64,000 bases of DNA from an uncultured Erythrobacter sp. (GTDB taxonomy: Bacteria; Pseudomonadota; Alphaproteobacteria; Sphingomonadales; Sphingomonadaceae). Below, in pieces: positions 61,407 through 64,000 of the stretch (position 1 is its first letter; the number at the start of each line of letters is the position of its first letter). The translations under genes were made by a program, and so were the position numbers. A model generated the notes under the pieces. That model did no database searches, was not told where the DNA came from, and saw nothing but the letters and a program-made list of their open reading frames with translations. The DNA is taken from positions 1,402,861 to 1,466,860 of the forward strand of contig CANLZI010000001.1 of the NCBI GenBank assembly GCA_947495555.1, written 5' to 3'.

Positions 61407-63929
61407 TCAGAATTTGAAGCCAACCTCGACCCCGAAGCGGCGCAATGCACCAGGCGAGATGAACGATCCGCCAAATTCGACCGCCGGAATAACCTCGTTG
61501 AGATATTCCTCATTGGTCAGATTGTCCGCAAAGGCCGTCAGCGACCAGCTGTCCGTTTGCACACCGATGCGCACATCCAGAACCGAGAACTCGTCACGCT
61601 GGGTAAGCGAGTAATCAGCATCGCCTACAAATGCAGGAGCCATCAGCTGCGAACCTGGCAGCAAACCGCTGAAGATGGTCGGGCTGGTGTTTTCCTGAAC
61701 CGAGTGGAACCAGGTCGGGCCGGTAATCCGGTAATCGGCACGTGCGACAAAATCCATCGTGTCGGTCACTGGCAAGTCCAGCTGGGTGCCAAGGTTGATC
61801 GTGTAATCAGCGGTGTAAGGCGATTTGTTGCCCACTGTGATCGGACGCGATGCATTTTCCTTAATCTCGCTCTCGGTGACATTGGCCGAACCGAAAATCG
61901 ACCAGCCGGGCATGATCTCTGCGGCCAAGTTCAGCTCGCCGCCATAGACCTCAACCTCGTCAATATTCGATACAACGCGCAGCAGGCCAAAGCCGCCAAC
62001 GAAGAATTCGAAGAACTGCATGTCATCGATCGTGGTGTAATAACCGGCCAGATCGAAGGTCACCGCACCATCGAGCAGCTCGCCCTTCAGGCCAGCCTCA
62101 AACGCGCTGGAGGTTTCCTTTTCATAGACATCCTCGATCAGGACATTGGTGCCAATGAACTGATTGAAGGCCTGATCCACAATCGCGGCAGAGCCCTGAT
62201 TGTTGAACCCGCCCGACTTAAATCCGATGCCCCAGTTGGCATAGAAATTGATGTCGTCTGACAAAGCATAACGCAGCGACAATTTGGGCTGCAATTGCTT
62301 GAAGGTTTCTGATTGATCAGCAATCGGACCAAAGGCCTGACCCGGATTAATCGGACCGCCGGTAAAGGGGTCGGTCGCATTGGGCACCAGATTGGTCGCG
62401 CTGCGTTCCTCAACATCATAGCGTGCCGCCAGCCCCAGCTCGAATCCGTCGCTGACTTCGAAATCGAGCGAGCCAAACACCGCATAAACATCGGTAGAGA
62501 AGTCATCATTATAAAGCTGTGTGGTCGGGTTGTTCGATCCAGCAGGATTGAACAATTGCTCGGTGACGCCAAAGCCTAAATCGGCCCCCAGGCTCACCCC
62601 AACTTCGCGATTGATGTGCAGGTAATAGGCGCCCAGCTGCCAATCGATATAGCCATCATCGGTCGATGCGAGCCGCACCTCGGCACTGATATCGCTCTGC
62701 TCGCGCGTCTGGAACTGCGTACCGTCACACGTGGTCGGGCTGTAGGGGCCAAAGGTAGAGCCATTGGCCACATCAAAGATAAACGGCGTCGGCACCGTGC
62801 CAATGAAGCCCGGCGCATTCACCGGAAAACCGGTCAATTGTGCAGTCGATCCGAAGCATGCATTGGACGCATCGATCGAATCCTGTGTCGCTCCCGGGAA
62901 AGTGAAGCGGGCAAAATCAGCCGACGTACCATCCGCCGTCAACGCTTGCTCAACATCGCTATACAGCACCCAAGCGGTCAGCTCGACCGCCTCAAACTGG
63001 TGCGTTACCTTGGCCGAAGCCTCGAATGTTTGCTGTTCATTGGTTGGCCGGATGTTCGAATAGAAACCGAACGGATGCTCGTTCACATCTTCAAAGAAGG
63101 CTCCGCCGAAATTGGGCAAAGCAAAGGCTGCGTTGAAGTTGATCGAGGCGCCCGACAAATCGGCATAGCGAGCCTTCACATCCAATTCGGTGTCGGCGCC
63201 AACATCGGCGACAAAGCGTGCGTCCACCGACCAGATTTCCTGATCATCAATGGTTTTGGAATTCAGGAAACTGTTGCGATAAAAACCATCGGTCGTGTCA
63301 TAGCTGCCCGAGACGACAAAGCCGGCATTCTCGCCAATTGGGGCAGAGATATAGGCGCTGGCTGAATAGGTGTCGTCTTCTGCGGCCGATACCTTGATCG
63401 CACCTTCCAGGAAATTGCCCGGTTTCAGCGTCTGGATCACGATGGCGCCAGCCGCTGCGTTGCGGCCATAAAGCGCGCCCTGCGGGCCTTTAAGGATTTC
63501 AATCTGGCGCAGCGTTCCTTGATCCTGGTTCAATTGCGCTGTGTTGGTTTTCAAAATGCCATCGACCACCAGAGCTACCGAACTTTCCGCATCGCGCGCG
63601 CCGTTAATACCGCGAATGTTGATCTGGGTATCGCCCGCCTCTGCCGTGCCGGTCACAATCGTGACACCCGGCGTCAGTTGAACAAATTCATCGGCCCGCT
63701 CGATGCCTGTCTTTTCCAGCGTATCGGCTGTGAAAACGGTGATGGCCGTGGGAACTTCGGCCAGTGTTTCAGACTGGCGGCGAGCGGTAACGATGATCGC
63801 ATTACCGGTTGGCGCTTCCTCGGTAGCTTGAGGAGCAGGTGCATCAGCATCTTGAGCCACTGCCGGAGCGGCAAAAGCCAGCGCGCCAAATGCGCCGCCA
63901 CATGCGAGGAAAGTTTTGAAATTTGTCAT
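61407..63929 (-). CDS. TonB-dependent outer-membrane receptor
   Basis: An 840-residue receptor: signal peptide MTNFKTFLACGGAFGALAFA, plug domain (ETLAEVPTAITVFTADTLEKTG, INIRGINGARDAESSVALVVDG, RNAAAGAIVIQTLKPGN) and a 22-strand-type barrel ending in Phe after RRFGVEVGFK. Such receptors import siderophores, vitamins or complex carbon sources; lack of a siderophore context and the hydrolase behind it point to an organic substrate. A perfect-looking 9-10 bp direct repeat lies before the start. Confidence 0.95.
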   Translation of the reverse strand: MTNFKTFLACGGAFGALAFAAPAVAQDADAPAPQATEEAPTGNAIIVTARRQSETLAEVPTAITVFTADTLEKTGIERADEFVQLTPGVTIVTGTAEAGDTQINIRGINGARDAESSVALVVDGILKTNTAQLNQDQGTLRQIEILKGPQGALYGRNAAAGAIVIQTLKPGNFLEGAIKVSAAEDDTYSASAYISAPIGENAGFVVSGSYDTTDGFYRNSFLNSKTIDDQEIWSVDARFVADVGADTELDVKARYADLSGASINFNAAFALPNFGGAFFEDVNEHPFGFYSNIRPTNEQQTFEASAKVTHQFEAVELTAWVLYSDVEQALTADGTSADFARFTFPGATQDSIDASNACFGSTAQLTGFPVNAPGFIGTVPTPFIFDVANGSTFGPYSPTTCDGTQFQTREQSDISAEVRLASTDDGYIDWQLGAYYLHINREVGVSLGADLGFGVTEQLFNPAGSNNPTTQLYNDDFSTDVYAVFGSLDFEVSDGFELGLAARYDVEERSATNLVPNATDPFTGGPINPGQAFGPIADQSETFKQLQPKLSLRYALSDDINFYANWGIGFKSGGFNNQGSAAIVDQAFNQFIGTNVLIEDVYEKETSSAFEAGLKGELLDGAVTFDLAGYYTTIDDMQFFEFFVGGFGLLRVVSNIDEVEVYGGELNLAAEIMPGWSIFGSANVTESEIKENASRPITVGNKSPYTADYTINLGTQLDLPVTDTMDFVARADYRITGPTWFHSVQENTSPTIFSGLLPGSQLMAPAFVGDADYSLTQRDEFSVLDVRIGVQTDSWSLTAFADNLTNEEYLNEVIPAVEFGGSFISPGALRRFGVEVGFKF

Positions 63930-63957
63930 TGGTTCGTACTCCCTGAACCTGATTTTG

Positions 63958-63977
63958 CCCGAAGGTACCCGAAGGTG
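63958..63977. repeat. 10 bp direct repeat upstream of the receptor gene
   Basis: CCCGAAGGTA (63958-63967) is immediately repeated as CCCGAAGGTG (63968-63977), 28 bp before the receptor start codon. It is in the leader or promoter and could be a slippage duplication or a binding site. Confidence 0.6.
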
Positions 63978-64000
63978 TTGTGCCGCCCCTTATCAAGTGA

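Noticed and set aside
1-64000. CRISPR arrays, prophage genes, insertion sequences, toxin-antitoxin pairs
   Set aside because: No regularly spaced repeats, integrases, transposases or phage structural genes were recognised by eye in any frame.

Overview
The window looks like chromosomal DNA from an alphaproteobacterium of the order Sphingomonadales, most likely an Erythrobacteraceae-type organism. This is inferred from gene order (dut-coaBC-ubiB-ubiE next to mutM-rpsT-dnaA; hisC-tyrA beside metX-metW), from protein style, from the moderately high GC content, and from a large TonB-dependent receptor. No rRNA operon, CRISPR array, prophage or insertion sequence was seen. Almost everything is ordinary core genome, densely packed, with many 4-8 nt start/stop overlaps.

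Layout. 1-9 kb: tail of a DUF4136 lipoprotein gene, dut-coaBC, a small membrane protein, ubiB-ubiE, mutM, rpsT with a clear terminator, then dnaA followed by a structured intergenic repeat. 9-20 kb: a ThiF/MoeB-like E1 protein, a large secreted tricorn-type protease, a sirtuin (cobB), dapB, nth, two transporters, a SnoaL-like lipoprotein and dapE. 20-28 kb: S1/P1 nuclease, GST, VOC protein, the co-directional set aguB-unknown-folK-tRNA-Lys, a secreted methyltransferase, msrA, an unknown protein, rsmB and an SDHAF4-like gene. 28-38 kb: a second structured repeat, a P450 behind a perfect palindromic operator, and hemH, a molybdenum hydroxylase subunit and mrp packed with 2 bp gaps; then divergent hflK-hflC and a Do-family protease.

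38-50 kb: penicillin-binding protein 1A, msrB-GST, a small secreted protein, a VOC protein, metX-metW divergent from hisC-tyrA, then plsC, a YdcF-like gene, ftsX and ftsE, and a zinc-ribbon membrane protein. 50-64 kb: tRNA-Leu, ald, an amino acid permease, a kinase-like plus acyl-CoA dehydrogenase pair, an alpha/beta hydrolase, an aldehyde dehydrogenase, a GST, mtnP, an isochorismatase-type hydrolase and a TonB-dependent receptor.

The most interesting points are: folK has no ATG, GTG or TTG start that keeps its substrate-binding N-terminus and seems to begin at ATC; CoaBC carries an acidic insert of about 185 residues between its two enzymes; two structure-conserved intergenic repeats lie behind dnaA and the P450 gene; the P450 has a TetR-like operator; and the kinase-like/acyl-CoA dehydrogenase pair resembles an unfused ACAD10/11. 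I did not find a convincing wholly new multi-gene system.
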